From Thermodesulfobacteriaceae bacterium (GTDB taxonomy: Bacteria > Desulfobacterota > Thermodesulfobacteria > Thermodesulfobacteriales > Thermodesulfobacteriaceae), in assembly GCA_015494725.1 (NCBI GenBank), contig WGAR01000010.1, positions 1-6,065 of the forward strand: a DNA stretch of 6,065 bases, given 5' to 3'. A program made the position numbers and the translations under genes. Position 1 is the first letter of the stretch; each line of letters starts with the position of its first letter. Positions 6,007 through 6,065 of this stretch are shown one piece after another. The notes under the pieces are model-generated. The model had not been told where the DNA came from. It saw only the letters and a list, made by a program, of their open reading frames with translations, and ran no database searches.

Positions 6007-6065
6007 GGAGGGGTGCCCGAGCGGTCGAAGGGGGCGGCCTTGAAAGCCGCTGAGGGCCTCAGCGC
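6007..6065 (+). tRNA. tRNA-Ser (anticodon UGA), 3' part outside window
   Basis: The 5' acceptor strand GGAGGGG (6007-6013) is followed by TG, a D stem CCC/GGG (6016-6018 with 6030-6032) closing a loop with GAGCGGTCGAA, and a perfect 5-bp anticodon stem GCGGC/GCCGC (6034-6038 with 6046-6050). The seven-base loop CTTGAAA gives anticodon TGA at 6041-6043, which reads the serine codon UCA. The start of the long variable arm of a class II tRNA follows from 6051. The window ends before the T arm, so the acceptor 3' strand and CCA cannot be checked. The GGAGGGG start and GCCCGAGCGGTCGAAGG D arm are typical of bacterial serine tRNAs. Confidence 0.93.

Noticed and set aside
6007..6065. Integration (att) site for a mobile element at the tRNA-Ser gene
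   Set aside because: Serine tRNA genes are common targets, but the tRNA 3' end is outside the window and no integrase or repeated tRNA fragment is seen here.

Overview
The window (GC-rich, densely packed) reads as an ordinary bacterial chromosomal segment. It carries four complete genes, one large gene running off the left edge and one tRNA running off the right edge. No insertion sequence, phage gene, CRISPR array or clear foreign segment is visible. The gene set (a very large fused 2-hydroxyacyl-CoA dehydratase activase, FtsY, an anaerobe-type context, and proteins rich in Glu/Arg/Lys/Leu) suggests an anaerobe, possibly thermophilic and possibly in or near the Desulfobacterota/Thermodesulfobacteriota. 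That placement is inference; no rRNA or other strong taxonomic marker is present.

Left two thirds (1-4236, minus strand): a compact operon transcribed right to left. It starts with ftsY (signal recognition particle receptor), followed through a 4-base ATGA stop/start overlap by a divergent adenylate-kinase-fold nucleoside monophosphate kinase. After a 51-base gap comes a giant activase gene whose first 819 codons lie in the window. That protein carries two complete HgdC/BadF-type ATPase/[4Fe-4S] domains in tandem, then a cysteine motif and a DUF2229-like region. It is the most interesting object here because it appears to put the normally homodimeric ATP-driven electron activator into one chain.

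Middle (4237-4363): a 127-base divergent promoter region between ftsY and ilvE. A good sigma70-like promoter faces ftsY and a weaker candidate faces ilvE.

Right third: ilvE (branched-chain amino acid aminotransferase, plus strand) converges on a small tetratricopeptide-repeat gene (minus strand), and their stop codons overlap by four bases. The TPR gene most likely starts at 5910 from a strong ribosome binding site, not at a TTG further upstream. Its upstream region holds a plausible promoter and two DnaA-box-like repeats. A tRNA-Ser(UGA) starts at 6007 on the plus strand and is cut by the window edge.

The genes do not form one obvious pathway. The operon joins a housekeeping membrane-targeting GTPase to a nucleotide kinase and a low-potential electron-transfer protein, which may reflect shared transcription only.
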